This document shows, in pieces, positions 7,839-16,617 of a stretch of DNA of 64,000 nucleotides; the first letter of the stretch is position 1; each line of letters starts with the position of its first letter. The stretch covers positions 124,001 to 188,000 of the forward strand of contig NZ_PSNX01000003.1 in the NCBI RefSeq assembly GCF_002930615.1. Reading direction: 5' to 3'. The DNA is from Caldimonas caldifontis. GTDB lineage: Bacteria; Pseudomonadota; Gammaproteobacteria; Burkholderiales; Burkholderiaceae_C. The translations under genes were made by a program, and so were the position numbers. Below the pieces are notes generated by a model. It did not search any database. It worked only from the letters and a program-made list of their open reading frames with translations, and was not told where the DNA came from.

Positions 7839-8972
7839 TCACCGCATGAATTTGCCATCCGGGCCGACGATGGTGATCTCCACCCAGTTCGTGCCGTGGT
7901 GGTTGGTGGGGCTGAAGTTGAGCTGGATGCCGCCCAGGTCGAAATTGCGGATGCCCTGGATCGTGCGGATGAGGTTGTCCGAGGTGATGGCGGGCGCCGA
8001 GCGCCGCAGGGCCTCGATGAGGAAACGCGCCCCCAGATAGCCGCCATAGCTGTTGTAGTTGACGGCCACGTCGGCCGCGGCGGCCTCGCGGTTGAAGTCG
8101 CGCGCCATCGGGTGCACCTGGCGCCAGGGGAAGGGCACGATCTGGGTCATGGCCAGGCCCCGGGCATCGCCCCCCAGGGCCGGCACGGCGCTCGCGGCCA
8201 CCGAGAGGGTGTAGATCGGCACGTTCAACCCGGCCTTGGCCGCCTTCACGAAACCCACCACCGACGGCCCCACGGCGATCAGCAGCACCGCCTGGGGCCG
8301 GGCCTGGGCGATGGTGCCCACGGCCTGGGCCGAGGTACTGCCATCCACCGCCAGCGGGGCCGAGGCCACCAGCGTGGCGCCCAGCTCCTTGGCCGTGGCT
8401 TCCACCACCGGCATCATCAGCTTGCCGAACTCGTTGTCCTGGAAGGCCACGCCCACCTTGTCCATCTTCAGCGTGACGAGTGTGCGCAACTGGTGTTCCA
8501 CCTCGTCCTTGAAGCTGGCCTGGGTGGTGAACATGGTGGGGTGAGGACGCAGGCGCAGCACATGCGCGCCGGTGTACACGCCCACCAGCGGCATGCGCTT
8601 CTCGGCGATGTAGGGCAGGATGGCCGCCACCCCGGCCGTGCTGCCCAGGCCGGTGAGGGCCACCACCTTTTCCTGCTCGACCAGCTGGCGCACGTTTTCG
8701 ACGGTGCGCTGGGTGTCGTAGGCGTCATCGAGCAGCACCAGGCGGATGCGCCGGCCGTTGATGCCGCCCTTGCGGTTGATTTCCTCGAAGGCCAGACGCT
8801 CTCCGGCCAGGGCCCCCTGGAAGGCCACGGCCACCGGGCCGCTCAGCGGTGCGCTCTGCCCCACCACGATGTCGCTGCTGTCCTGCGCCCGCCCAGGCAA
8901 AGCCCAGGCGCTGCCCACGGCGGCGGCCGCGCCCAGGATCAGTTGGCGGCGGGTGGGATGGGTCGGTGTCAT
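7839..8972 (-). CDS. Liv-type ABC transporter substrate-binding protein (PBP1 fold)
   Basis: Periplasmic receptor for a Liv/HAAT importer, 377 aa. The N-terminus THPTRRQLILGAAAA with a later GRAQ resembles a twin-arginine-style export signal. Characteristic segments are IVVGQSAPLSGP, AFEEINRKGGINGR, VVALTGLGSTAG and LIEALRR. The ATG at 8972 is preceded by GGAGG and starts the signal peptide; the longer in-frame start 19 codons upstream is less likely. It may serve the LivGF-like ATPases at the left edge, but that is inference. It is transcribed away from the TauE-like gene. Confidence 0.88.
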   Translation of the reverse strand: MTPTHPTRRQLILGAAAAVGSAWALPGRAQDSSDIVVGQSAPLSGPVAVAFQGALAGERLAFEEINRKGGINGRRIRLVLLDDAYDTQRTVENVRQLVEQEKVVALTGLGSTAGVAAILPYIAEKRMPLVGVYTGAHVLRLRPHPTMFTTQASFKDEVEHQLRTLVTLKMDKVGVAFQDNEFGKLMMPVVEATAKELGATLVASAPLAVDGSTSAQAVGTIAQARPQAVLLIAVGPSVVGFVKAAKAGLNVPIYTLSVAASAVPALGGDARGLAMTQIVPFPWRQVHPMARDFNREAAAADVAVNYNSYGGYLGARFLIEALRRSAPAITSDNLIRTIQGIRNFDLGGIQLNFSPTNHHGTNWVEITIVGPDGKFMR

Positions 8973-9392
8973 AAAGGGCCTCCAGAATCGAGCGTTCGTG
9001 CACCGGGACGGCGCGGGATGACGTCCCATGTTTCAAAGTGTCACAGAAGTGCACGGGCGTTCGTATTCGGGATTGTCACCTGGGGTGTGACTTTTGCCGC
9101 CGTTTGCGCGGCTTTCGCACCCCTCCATCCAAGGGGAGGGGTTCTCCCGGGGTCGAAACTGCTCCAAATTTGTGCAGGTAAACCCCTAGTGCACCGTCGG
9201 CGGGCTTTGCCTAAAGTGCGGGCACTCGCTGCGGACCCGCCCGACGGGCCTGCACACGGCGGGGGACTGAGGAGACACAGAGAAGACGAAGAGACTCTGT
9301 GACGCACACAACGAATGTCACAATTGAAGGGCGCTGGCCACAAGCCGGCGCCCTTTGTTTTTGGGTGCCTCGCGCGCCGTCGTCCTCACCCC
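8973..9392. other. Intergenic region of 420 bp with structured DNA, possible small RNA
   Basis: No credible protein gene. On the plus strand it holds a hairpin at about 9119-9142 (ACCCCTCC paired with GGAGGGGT), a spaced inverted repeat GTGCA-N13-TGCAC near 9175, and a good intrinsic terminator at 9327-9362. The terminator has no plus-strand gene feeding it within this gap. A short untranslated RNA ending there is possible, as is a leader of the downstream transporter gene. Confidence 0.35.
9327..9362 (+). terminator. Rho-independent terminator
   Basis: AAGGGCGCTGGC pairs with GCCGGCGCCCTT (one G-T pair) around a 5-base loop, followed by TGTTTTT. It lies upstream of the TauE/SafE gene and argues against that gene's longer reading frame, whose first codons would overlap it. 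Confidence 0.75.
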
Positions 9393-10157
9393 ATGCTCGA
9401 ATTCGTCGTCGTCACGCTGGCCTCGCTGCTGGCCGGCTTTGTGGACGCCATTGTCGGTGGCGGCGGCCTCATCCTGGTGCCCGCCCTGTTCGGCCTCTTT
9501 CCCGGCGCAGCCCCGGCCACGCTCTTTGGCACCAACAAGGGGGCCTCGGTCTGGGGCACGGCCTGGGCCACGCTGCAGTACAGCCGGCGCGTGACCCTGC
9601 CCTGGTCGGCCCTGCTGCCGGCCGCCGTGGCCGCACTGGCCGGCGGCTTCCTGGGGGCCTGGGCCGTCACGCAGGTGTCCGCCGAGGGCCTGCGCAAGGC
9701 CCTGCCTTTCATCCTGGGGGCCGTCTTCCTCTACACCCTGGCGAAGAAGGATCTGGGCCGCGATCACACCCGTCACCACCACGGGCGCGCCGAAGCGCTG
9801 CTCGCCTCACTGATCGGCCTGGTCGTCGGCTTCTACGACGGGTTCTTCGGCCCGGGCACCGGCAGCTTCTTCGTCTTCCTCTTCGTGCGCGTGCTGGGTT
9901 ACGACTTCCTTCACGCCTCGGCCAGCGCCAAGCTGCTGAACACGGCCACCAACCTCTCGGCCCTGACGCTGTTCGCCTGGAAGGGTCACGTCTGGTGGCA
10001 TTACGCCCTGGTGATGGCCGTGGCCAACGTGGTGGGCAGCCTGCTGGGCACGCGCCTGGCGCTCAAGCACGGCGCCGGCTTCGTGCGCGTCTTCTTCATC
10101 GTGGTGGTGGGCGCGCTGATCCTGAAGACGGGGTGGGACGCGTTCGGGGCCGGCTGA
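9393..10157 (+). CDS. TSUP (TauE/SafE) family sulfite/anion permease
   Basis: Inner-membrane transporter of 254 aa with about eight hydrophobic segments. The family motifs are clear: GFVDAIVGGGGLILVPAL near the N-terminus and its inverted repeat GFYDGFFGPGTGSF in the second half. Members export or import organosulfur compounds, sulfite or organic acids. The ATG at 9393 is chosen because it opens the first membrane helix; the in-frame start 26 codons upstream falls in the terminator. No clear Shine-Dalgarno sequence precedes it. It converges on matB, and could move a C2-C3 acid for that operon, but nothing proves this. Confidence 0.85.
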   Translation: MLEFVVVTLASLLAGFVDAIVGGGGLILVPALFGLFPGAAPATLFGTNKGASVWGTAWATLQYSRRVTLPWSALLPAAVAALAGGFLGAWAVTQVSAEGLRKALPFILGAVFLYTLAKKDLGRDHTRHHHGRAEALLASLIGLVVGFYDGFFGPGTGSFFVFLFVRVLGYDFLHASASAKLLNTATNLSALTLFAWKGHVWWHYALVMAVANVVGSLLGTRLALKHGAGFVRVFFIVVVGALILKTGWDAFGAG

Positions 10158-10172
10158 TTTGGCCCGCCGGGC

Positions 10173-11702
10173 TCAGGTCTTGAACAGGTCCTGGTGTGCC
10201 TGCCGCAGCAGGTTCTTCTGCACCTTGCCCATGGTGTTGCGCGGCAGTTCGGGCTGCACGAACACGCGCTTGGGCACTTTGAAGTTGGCGATCTGGCGCT
10301 TGAGCTGCGCGATGATGGCCTCGCCATCCGGCGTGGCACCGGGCTTGGGCACCACCACGGCCACCACGGCTTCGCCGAAGTCGGGGTGGGGCACGCCAAT
10401 CACCGCGGATTCGGCCACGCCGGGCATCTCGTTGATGTAGCCCTCGATCTCGGCCGGGTAGACGTTGTAGCCGCCGCTGATGATGAGGTCCTTGCTGCGG
10501 CCCACGATGGTGAGGTAGCCCTTCGCGTCGAAGCGCCCCACGTCGCCGGTCTTGAACCAGCCGTCGGGCGTGAACTCCTCCTTGGTCTTCTCCGGCATGC
10601 GCCAGTAGCCCTTGAAGACGTTGGGCCCGCGCACCTCGACGTTGCCGATTTCGCCCACCGGACAGCGCAGGCCCTTGTCATCGACCACGCGCACCTCCAC
10701 GCCGGGCAGGGGCTTGCCCACGGTGCCGCCCAAGCGCTCGCCGTCCTCGGGCTTGCAGGGGTTGGAGGTGAGCATCACGGTTTCGCTCATGCCGTAGCGC
10801 TCGAGGATGGTGTGGCCGGTGCGCTCGCGGAACTCGTTGAAGGTTTCGAGCAGCAGCGGGGCCGAGCCGCTGATGAACAGGCGCATGTGGCGGCAGGTCT
10901 CGCGGCCGAAACCGGCCTCGCCCAGCAGGCGCACGTACAGCGTGGGCACGCCCATGAACACCGTGGCGCGCGGCAGCAGCTCCATCACCCGCTTCGGGTC
11001 GAACCTGGCGCACCACAGCATCTTGCTGCCGTTGATGAGCGCGCCATGCACGGCCACGAAGAGGCCATGCACATGGAAGATGGGCAGGGCGTGCACCAGC
11101 ACGTCGCCGGGCCGCCAGTCCCAGTAGCTCTTGAGGGTGAGCGCGTTGCTGCGCATGTTGCCGTGCGTGAGCATGGCGCCCTTGCTGCGCCCGGTGGTGC
11201 CGCTGGTGTAGAGGATGGCGGCCAGGTCGTCCTCGCCCTTGACCGCGATCTCGTGCTCGTCGCTGTGGTGCGAGGCGCGCTCCAGCAGGGTGCCGGTGCG
11301 GTCTTCGTTGAGCGTGAACACGTGCTTCGTGCCGGCCTTGAACGCGAGCTTGCTCACCCAGCCGAAGTTCTTGCCCGTGCACACCACCACACTGGGTTCG
11401 GCATTGCCGATGAAGTAGTCGAGTTCGCTTTGCTGGTAGGCGGTGTTCAGCGGCAGGTACACGTAGCCGGCACGCAGCGTGGCGAGGTAAAGCATCAGCG
11501 CCTCGACCGACTTCTCGGTCTGCACCGCCACCCGCGCGCCCTCGGGCAGGTCGAGCGAGGCCAGCAGGTTGGCGATCATGGCCGTTCCGCGGTCGAGGTC
11601 GCGCCAGGTGTAGTACTGGCCGTCGTCGGTTTCGATGGCGGTGGCGTCAAGCTGCGTCGGGAAGGCCGCGCGCAGCGCAGCAAAGAGATTGTGGTTGTTC
11701 AT
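10173..11702 (-). CDS. matB: Malonyl-CoA synthetase
   Basis: Adenylate-forming enzyme of 509 aa that activates malonate to malonyl-CoA with ATP and CoA in the cytoplasm. It carries the AMP-binding motif ILYTSGTTGRSKG, the core GYGMSET-like RYGMSETVML, WFKTGDVGRFDAKGY, and the C-terminal lysine in RNTMGKVQKN. The N-terminal segment YYTWRDLDRGTAMIANLL is typical of MatB. It is the last gene of a minus-strand operon that also contains malonyl-CoA decarboxylase, which together convert malonate to acetyl-CoA. Length and context make this call firm. Confidence 0.92.
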   Translation of the reverse strand: MNNHNLFAALRAAFPTQLDATAIETDDGQYYTWRDLDRGTAMIANLLASLDLPEGARVAVQTEKSVEALMLYLATLRAGYVYLPLNTAYQQSELDYFIGNAEPSVVVCTGKNFGWVSKLAFKAGTKHVFTLNEDRTGTLLERASHHSDEHEIAVKGEDDLAAILYTSGTTGRSKGAMLTHGNMRSNALTLKSYWDWRPGDVLVHALPIFHVHGLFVAVHGALINGSKMLWCARFDPKRVMELLPRATVFMGVPTLYVRLLGEAGFGRETCRHMRLFISGSAPLLLETFNEFRERTGHTILERYGMSETVMLTSNPCKPEDGERLGGTVGKPLPGVEVRVVDDKGLRCPVGEIGNVEVRGPNVFKGYWRMPEKTKEEFTPDGWFKTGDVGRFDAKGYLTIVGRSKDLIISGGYNVYPAEIEGYINEMPGVAESAVIGVPHPDFGEAVVAVVVPKPGATPDGEAIIAQLKRQIANFKVPKRVFVQPELPRNTMGKVQKNLLRQAHQDLFKT

Positions 11703-11727
11703 GGTGTGGCGCAGGAGATCGGGGGGA

Positions 11728-12519
11728 TCAGGATCCGGAGAAGGTCGGGTCGCGCTTGTCGATGAAGGCCATCACGCCTTCGCGATGGTCGGGGTGGGTA
11801 GCGTAGCTGAAGTGGTCGCGCCGCCAGGCGGCATCGAAAGGGCGGCCCAGCGCGATCTGGCGCATCGTGCGCTTGTTCAGGCGGGCCGCATGGGGCGCCA
11901 GCGCGGCGATGCGCCGCGCGGTGGCCGTGGCCTCGGCCGCGACGTCGGCGTCGTCCACCAGGCGCTGCACGATGCCTCGCTGCCAAGCCGTGGCGGCATC
12001 GAGCAGCCGGCCCTCCAGCAGGATCTCGGCTGCGGTGCCCGGGTCGAGCACGCGGCTGAGCACCGCCAGCTCGTCGGGCGCCATCGGGAAGCCCAGGCGG
12101 CCGATGGGGGCCCCGAAGCGCGAAGTGCGCCCGGCGATGCGGATGTCGCAGCAAGCGGCGATTTCCAGGCCGCCGCCCACGCACACGCCGTCGATCTGCG
12201 CCACCAGGGGCACCTCGCAGTCGAGCAGCGCCTGCAGGGCCGGCGCCACGATGTGCTCGTGAAAGTGCTGCAGGCTGTCCACCTCGAAGCGGAAGCCCGG
12301 CAGCTCGTCGATGTCGGCACCGGCCGCGAACACCCCCCCGGCCCCGCGCACGATCACGGCGCGCAGGCCGGGATCGCGCTGGTGCCACTGCGCAAACACC
12401 TCGCGCAGCGTTTCCCACATGCCGATGCTGATGGCGTTGAGCTTGCCCGGGTTGGCAAGCTCCACCACCTGCACGCCGGGCAGCCCGGGATGCGGGGAGA
12501 CGAGGACACGGCCACTCAC
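11728..12519 (-). CDS. Enoyl-CoA hydratase/isomerase family protein
   Basis: Crotonase-fold protein of 263 aa. The oxyanion-hole segment is GGVFAAGADIDELPG and the CoA-binding stretch is PLVAQIDGVCVGGGLEIAACCD. The start is GTG. It lies between the Bug binding protein (7-base gap) and matB, so it is almost certainly co-transcribed with the malonate genes. A crotonase is not part of the classic matABCR set, so its substrate here is unknown. It could handle a substituted malonyl-CoA or a dicarboxyl-CoA. Confidence 0.85.
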   Translation of the reverse strand: MSGRVLVSPHPGLPGVQVVELANPGKLNAISIGMWETLREVFAQWHQRDPGLRAVIVRGAGGVFAAGADIDELPGFRFEVDSLQHFHEHIVAPALQALLDCEVPLVAQIDGVCVGGGLEIAACCDIRIAGRTSRFGAPIGRLGFPMAPDELAVLSRVLDPGTAAEILLEGRLLDAATAWQRGIVQRLVDDADVAAEATATARRIAALAPHAARLNKRTMRQIALGRPFDAAWRRDHFSYATHPDHREGVMAFIDKRDPTFSGS

Positions 12520-12526
12520 GAGAGGG

Positions 12527-13525
12527 TCAGTCCAGTTTCGCGCCGGAAGCCTTCACGACTTCTGCCCAGCGCTTGAGCTCGCTGCTGACGAACTTGCCGT
12601 AGGCGTCACCGTAGAGGTCGGGGGTTTCGGTGCCCATGTTGGTCCACATCTGCTTGAGCTCGGGGGTATTCATGACCGCCTTCATCGCGGCAGCCATCTT
12701 GTCCACGGCGTCCTTGGGCGTGCCCTTGGGGGCCCACATCCCGTACCAGGTAGAGACCACGTAGTCGGGCAGGCCGGCCTCGGCCGCTGTCGGGATGTCG
12801 GGGAAGGCCGCCGCGCGCTTGGTGGCCGCCACCGCGATGGGCTTGATGCGCCCGCCCCGGATGTGGCCCGCCGATGAGCCCAGGCCATCGAAGGCCATGT
12901 CCACCTGGCCGGCGATCAGGTCCTGCAGCATGGGGCCCGCGCCGCGGTAGGGGATGTGGGTGATGAAGGTCTTGCTCTGCAGCTTGAAGAGCTCACCGGC
13001 GAGGTGGTGCGAGGAGCCATTGCCCGCCGAGCCGTAGTTGCGCTTGCCGGGGTTGGCGCGCATGTCAGCCAGCAGCTCGGGCAGCGTGTTGGCAGCCACC
13101 TTGCCCGGGTGCACCACGATCACCTGCGGCACGTTGGACACCAGGCCCACCGGCACGAAGTCCTTTTCGATGTCGTAGTCGAGCTTGGGGTACATGGACG
13201 GGGCGATCGCGTGGTGGGCACCCCCCATGAAGAAGGTGTAGCCGTCCGGCGCAGCGCGCGAGGCAATGCCGGCGCCCAGCGTGCCGCCGGCGCCGCCCTT
13301 GTTGTCGATGAGGATCTGCTGGCCCAGGTGCTTGGTGAGGGCTGCCGAGAGCGGGCGGGCGAAGGCATCGGTGCCGCCGCCGGCCGGGAAGGGCACGATG
13401 ATGGTGACGGGCTTGGTGGGCCAGCTCGCCTGGGCGAGGGCCAGGGGGGCGGCCAAGCCCGTGACGGCCAGTGCCGCCGCGGCGGCCAGGGTGCGCAGGC
13501 TCGCGCGGCGAGGCGTGCTTTTCAT
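12527..13525 (-). CDS. Bug/TctC-type binding protein of the malonate operon
   Basis: A periplasmic receptor of 332 aa with a signal peptide (RRASLRTLAAAAALAVTGLA, AQA cleavage) and Bug motifs: VTIIVPFPAGGGTDAFAR, DNKGGAGGTLG, IPYRGAGPML, FPDIPTAAEAG. The ATG at 13525 is preferred over the one two codons upstream because AGGAG lies eight bases before it, but only two bases before the alternative. Placed between matA and matB, it likely captures malonate or a related dicarboxylate. The TctA/TctB membrane partners are not in the window. Confidence 0.88.
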   Translation of the reverse strand: MKSTPRRASLRTLAAAAALAVTGLAAPLALAQASWPTKPVTIIVPFPAGGGTDAFARPLSAALTKHLGQQILIDNKGGAGGTLGAGIASRAAPDGYTFFMGGAHHAIAPSMYPKLDYDIEKDFVPVGLVSNVPQVIVVHPGKVAANTLPELLADMRANPGKRNYGSAGNGSSHHLAGELFKLQSKTFITHIPYRGAGPMLQDLIAGQVDMAFDGLGSSAGHIRGGRIKPIAVAATKRAAAFPDIPTAAEAGLPDYVVSTWYGMWAPKGTPKDAVDKMAAAMKAVMNTPELKQMWTNMGTETPDLYGDAYGKFVSSELKRWAEVVKASGAKLD

Positions 13526-13573
13526 GGACATGTCTCCTTCTTCGTGATGGGTGTGAGGTGGGAAAACCCGTTT

Positions 13574-14917
13574 CTACAGCATCCGCTGCAGGGCTCGCGA
13601 GGCCACCACCTCACCATGGACAAAACGTTCGTGGTGGTCTTCGATGTGGCGTAGATCGTAGAGGTAGTTCACCATCAGGCCCAGGGCCTGTTTCAGGCCT
13701 TTGCGTGACAGATCACCGGCCCAGTTGAGCCGCTCCAGGCGCGCCCCGTTGCCCAGGTGGAACTTGGCCACCGGGTCGCCGCGCGGCGTCACCGACTCGT
13801 GCGCGAGGTAGAAGGCCGCAAGCGTGCAAAGGGCCTCGCGCAGCGGCTCGCTCGCTTTCGCCGGCTCCAGGCTGGCCAGGGCGGCCGGCTCGCCGCCGTG
13901 CTGCACCAGCGCGGCCAGGGCCTTGAGGGCTCGCTCCTTCAGCTTGGGCGCGAGATCGTCGCGCTCGCGCAGCCCCGGCGCATGCTTGTGCAGCCAGGCC
14001 GCAAAGCCCGGGATGGGCGACAGCGTGCAGAAGGTGTGCAGCTGCGGGAACTCGCGCTGCAGGTGTTCGGCCACGCGCTTGATCAGGAAGTTGCCCAGTG
14101 ACACGCCCTTCAGGCCCGGCTGGCAGTTGCTGATGGAGTAGAAGGTGGCCACCTTGAACTGGCGTTCGTCGCCCTGGGGCTCGTCGCGCGCGTTGATCAG
14201 CGGGCCCACGGCGGCCGGCATGTCGGGCACCAGCGCCACTTCCACGAAGATCAGCGGTTCGCCCGGCAGCTGGGGGTGAAAGAAGGCAAAGCAGCGTCGG
14301 TCGGGCTGCAGGCGGCGGCGCAGGTCGGCCCAGCCGTCGATCTCGTGCACGGCCTCGTGCTGGATGATCTTCTCCAGCAGCTCGGCCGGCGAGCGCCAGT
14401 CCACCTGCTCCATCTGCAGGAAGCCCGGGTTGAACCACGACGACAACAGGTGCAGGAAGTCGGCCTCCACCGCCGCCAGCGCGGGCTGGTGCTTGAGCAG
14501 GTCGAGCAGGGCGCGGCGCATGCCGATGATCACGGCCGTGCCCCCGGGGGCACGGTTCAGTCGGCGCAGCAGTTCCTGGCGGGGCGGCTCGGCCGCCTGC
14601 ACCAGGGCCATCAGTCGCGTCGCCTCGGGTTCCTCGGCATAGCGCTGCGCGGCGTCAAGCACGGCCTTCGGGTCGGGGCCGAACTCGGTGTCCAGCACCT
14701 TGAAGAAGGCCAGGCGTTGCTCGGCCGTGAGCCCGGCGTACAGGCCGAGCACCTCTTCGGCAATGGCCACGCTGTTGGACTCCCCGCGCTCGGACAGCAG
14801 GCGGTGGCACCCCGCCACGACCTGGTTGAGCAAGCGGGCCTGGGCCCGGGGGGAACGCTGTTCCACAGGCGCACTCGTGCGGCGCCGGGCAGGGCTGGAG
14901 CGGGACAGGAACATCAT
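13574..14917 (-). CDS. matA: Malonyl-CoA decarboxylase
   Basis: Converts malonyl-CoA to acetyl-CoA and CO2, 447 aa, the usual length for bacterial MatA/MCD. An N-terminal helical domain is followed by the catalytic acetyltransferase-like domain, with FVEVALV, PLINARDEP, FYSISNCQPGLKGVSLG and FCTLSPIPGFAAWL, all typical of the family. Its ATG overlaps the regulator stop as ATGA, so it is coupled to the GntR gene. With MatB it forms the two-step route from malonate to acetyl-CoA. Confidence 0.92.
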   Translation of the reverse strand: MMFLSRSSPARRRTSAPVEQRSPRAQARLLNQVVAGCHRLLSERGESNSVAIAEEVLGLYAGLTAEQRLAFFKVLDTEFGPDPKAVLDAAQRYAEEPEATRLMALVQAAEPPRQELLRRLNRAPGGTAVIIGMRRALLDLLKHQPALAAVEADFLHLLSSWFNPGFLQMEQVDWRSPAELLEKIIQHEAVHEIDGWADLRRRLQPDRRCFAFFHPQLPGEPLIFVEVALVPDMPAAVGPLINARDEPQGDERQFKVATFYSISNCQPGLKGVSLGNFLIKRVAEHLQREFPQLHTFCTLSPIPGFAAWLHKHAPGLRERDDLAPKLKERALKALAALVQHGGEPAALASLEPAKASEPLREALCTLAAFYLAHESVTPRGDPVAKFHLGNGARLERLNWAGDLSRKGLKQALGLMVNYLYDLRHIEDHHERFVHGEVVASRALQRML

Positions 14918-15627
14918 GGGCTCTCCGAAGGCGCGGGGGGAGGGGCAGGGCGGGATTCGTTGGCCCGCAGGGCCTGCAAAGCCTGGAGCTGGGCCATCAG
15001 GTGGTCGTGCATCAGACGCTCAGCGCGGTGGGCGTCGCGGCGGACCAGGGCATCGATCAGCGCCCGGTGCTCGGCGATCGATGCCTCCAGCCGGCCGGGC
15101 CAGTTGAGCTGGCGTCCGCGCAGCATGCGCATGAACTTGCGCAGCTCGTTGGTCGCACGGTCGAGCCAGCGGTTGCCTGCCAGCGCCTGCACACGGCTGT
15201 GGAAGACGTGGTTGGCCCGGTAGTAGCCGTTCACATCGTGTGCGGCGGCGTGCAGTTCCAGAGCCTCGTGCAGGCCTTGCAACTCGGCCAGTTCGGCGTC
15301 GGTGGCACGCAGCGCGGCCTCGTGCGCGCAGCGCCCCTCCAGCAAGGCCATCACCGGGAAAAGCTGGGCGGCATCGTCTTCCGACAGCTCATTCACCTGA
15401 CAGCCACGGCGCGGCACCGCCGTCACCAGGCCCTCGGCCGCCAGCACCTTCAGGGCCTCCCGCAAGGGCGTGCGGCTGATGCCCCATTCGGCCGCCAGGG
15501 CCTTCTCGTCCACCCAGGCCCCGGGCGCCAGCCGGCGCTCGAAGATCAGCGTGCGCAATCGGGACGCGACCTCCTCATGCAGAGTGGTCGGGCGGATCGC
15601 GCTGTGGAGCTCACTCAGGTTGGTCAT
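14914..15627 (-). CDS. matR: GntR-family (FCD) transcriptional regulator, MatR-like
   Basis: A winged-helix regulator of 237 aa. The HTH is at about residues 20-75 (LHEEVASRLRTLIFERRL, EWGISRTPLREALKVLAAEG), followed by an all-helical FCD effector domain with the metal-binding histidines (HVFHSRV, EHRALIDAL). It is the first gene of the malonate operon and overlaps matA, as MatR does in Rhizobium, where malonate relieves repression. It probably autoregulates through the palindrome just upstream. Confidence 0.9.
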   Translation of the reverse strand: MTNLSELHSAIRPTTLHEEVASRLRTLIFERRLAPGAWVDEKALAAEWGISRTPLREALKVLAAEGLVTAVPRRGCQVNELSEDDAAQLFPVMALLEGRCAHEAALRATDAELAELQGLHEALELHAAAHDVNGYYRANHVFHSRVQALAGNRWLDRATNELRKFMRMLRGRQLNWPGRLEASIAEHRALIDALVRRDAHRAERLMHDHLMAQLQALQALRANESRPAPPPAPSESP

Positions 15628-15682
15628 CCCGCGCTCGCGGCCGGCCCCATGCCGGCGGGTGTATCTCCACGATAGATCAAAA

Positions 15683-15705
15683 ATCCATAATTACAAATTA
15701 CGGAT
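15683..15705. promoter_or_regulatory. Candidate GntR/MatR operator
   Basis: A 23-bp near-perfect palindrome: ATCCATAATT and AATTACGGAT flank a central ACA, with one mismatched pair. It lies 56 bases before the regulator start in an AT-rich island within GC-rich DNA, as expected for an autoregulated promoter. Confidence 0.55.
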
Positions 15706-15822
15706 GAACCCTGAGTTTCAGGAAGAGCGCCCCCGGAACCGGGGGATGTGAGCGCCCGCTGCGGCCTGGATCGCCTGAAAGGGTGGGCTTATGCTGAGGG
15801 CTCCGTCCCGTGAAAGCCCCCC

Positions 15823-16563
15823 ATGTCGCGCGAGCACCTGAATGAGCACATCACCGCCACCTACCTGAGCCTGCGCCTGGGCATCGCCCTGTTGTCCATC
15901 GCCCTGCCGGTGGCGCTGTGGTCGGTGGGCGCGCTCCTGGGCGGATTGCCCCTGCAGGCCTCGATGAGCGCCTACTACCACGCCGGCGACGGCGTCGCGC
16001 GCGACGTCTTCGTCGGCACCCTGTGCGCCGTGGCCGCCGGCCTGCACCTCTACAAGGGCATCACCTCGCTGGAGAACAATGCCCTCAACCTGGCGGCCGT
16101 GCTGCTGGTGGGTGTGGCCCTGGTGCCCATGGCCTGGGACTGCGGCAACGCCTGCCCCTCGCTGTCGCTGCACGGCAGCTTCGCAGCGGCCTTCTTCGTG
16201 GCCATTGCCTACGTGTGCATCTTCCGCGCCTCCGACACCCTGAGCCTCATCCGCGACCCGGCCCTGGCCCGGCGTTACCGCCACACCTACCAGGGCCTGG
16301 GCGTGGCGATGATCCTCGCGCCCGTGGCTGCCGGCGCCTTGGGCTGGCTGCTGGAACGGGGCTCGGGCTACCGCTGGACCCTCTTCCTCGTCGAGGCGGC
16401 GGGCGTGTGGATCTTCGCGAGCTACTGGCTCGTCAAGACCTTCGAGATGCGCCGCACCCATGCCGACACCCTCGCGGCCGAAGGGCAGCTGGCCGTGCCC
16501 GAGCACGGGGTGGGCGATGCGTTCAAGGCGCTGGCGGTGGAGGAGGTGGGGTCTGCACCGTGA
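15823..16563 (+). CDS. Conserved multi-pass membrane protein of unknown function
   Basis: A 246-aa protein with six predicted membrane helices and a short charged C-terminal tail. A conserved-looking loop, SMSAYYHAGDGVARDVFVG, follows the first helix; related proteins with SISAYYY and RDVFVG occur widely and have no assigned role, as far as I recall. It stands alone between the malonate operon and hipBA, and the promoter is not obvious. I do not assign a function. Confidence 0.7.
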   Translation: MSREHLNEHITATYLSLRLGIALLSIALPVALWSVGALLGGLPLQASMSAYYHAGDGVARDVFVGTLCAVAAGLHLYKGITSLENNALNLAAVLLVGVALVPMAWDCGNACPSLSLHGSFAAAFFVAIAYVCIFRASDTLSLIRDPALARRYRHTYQGLGVAMILAPVAAGALGWLLERGSGYRWTLFLVEAAGVWIFASYWLVKTFEMRRTHADTLAAEGQLAVPEHGVGDAFKALAVEEVGSAP

Positions 16564-16582
16564 TGCTCATCATCAGCTGAAG

Positions 16583-16603
16583 CTTGTTTTGTGCATTTAC
16601 AAG
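16583..16603. promoter_or_regulatory. Upstream half-site pair resembling the hipBA operator
   Basis: CTTGT and ACAAG arms separated by 11 bases. The same five-base arms form the core of the palindrome inside the hipB promoter, so this may be a second, weaker HipB site. Confidence 0.3.
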
Positions 16604-16617
16604 TTCAAGCCTTTTTC

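Noticed and set aside
9175-9210. Possible sigma-54 promoter or NtrC site in the intergenic region
   Set aside because: The GG/GC spacing does not match the -24/-12 rule, and only one inverted repeat of five bases is present.
7605-9302. 565-codon plus-strand frame
   Set aside because: Antisense shadow of the Bug and Liv binding proteins, rich in His/Gln/Gly, with no family motif.
9315-9392. Longer N-terminus for the TauE/SafE protein
   Set aside because: Its first codons overlap an intrinsic terminator, and the peptide adds no membrane or signal feature.
10194-11765. 523-codon plus-strand frame
   Set aside because: Shadow of matB; composition typical of antisense high-GC frames.
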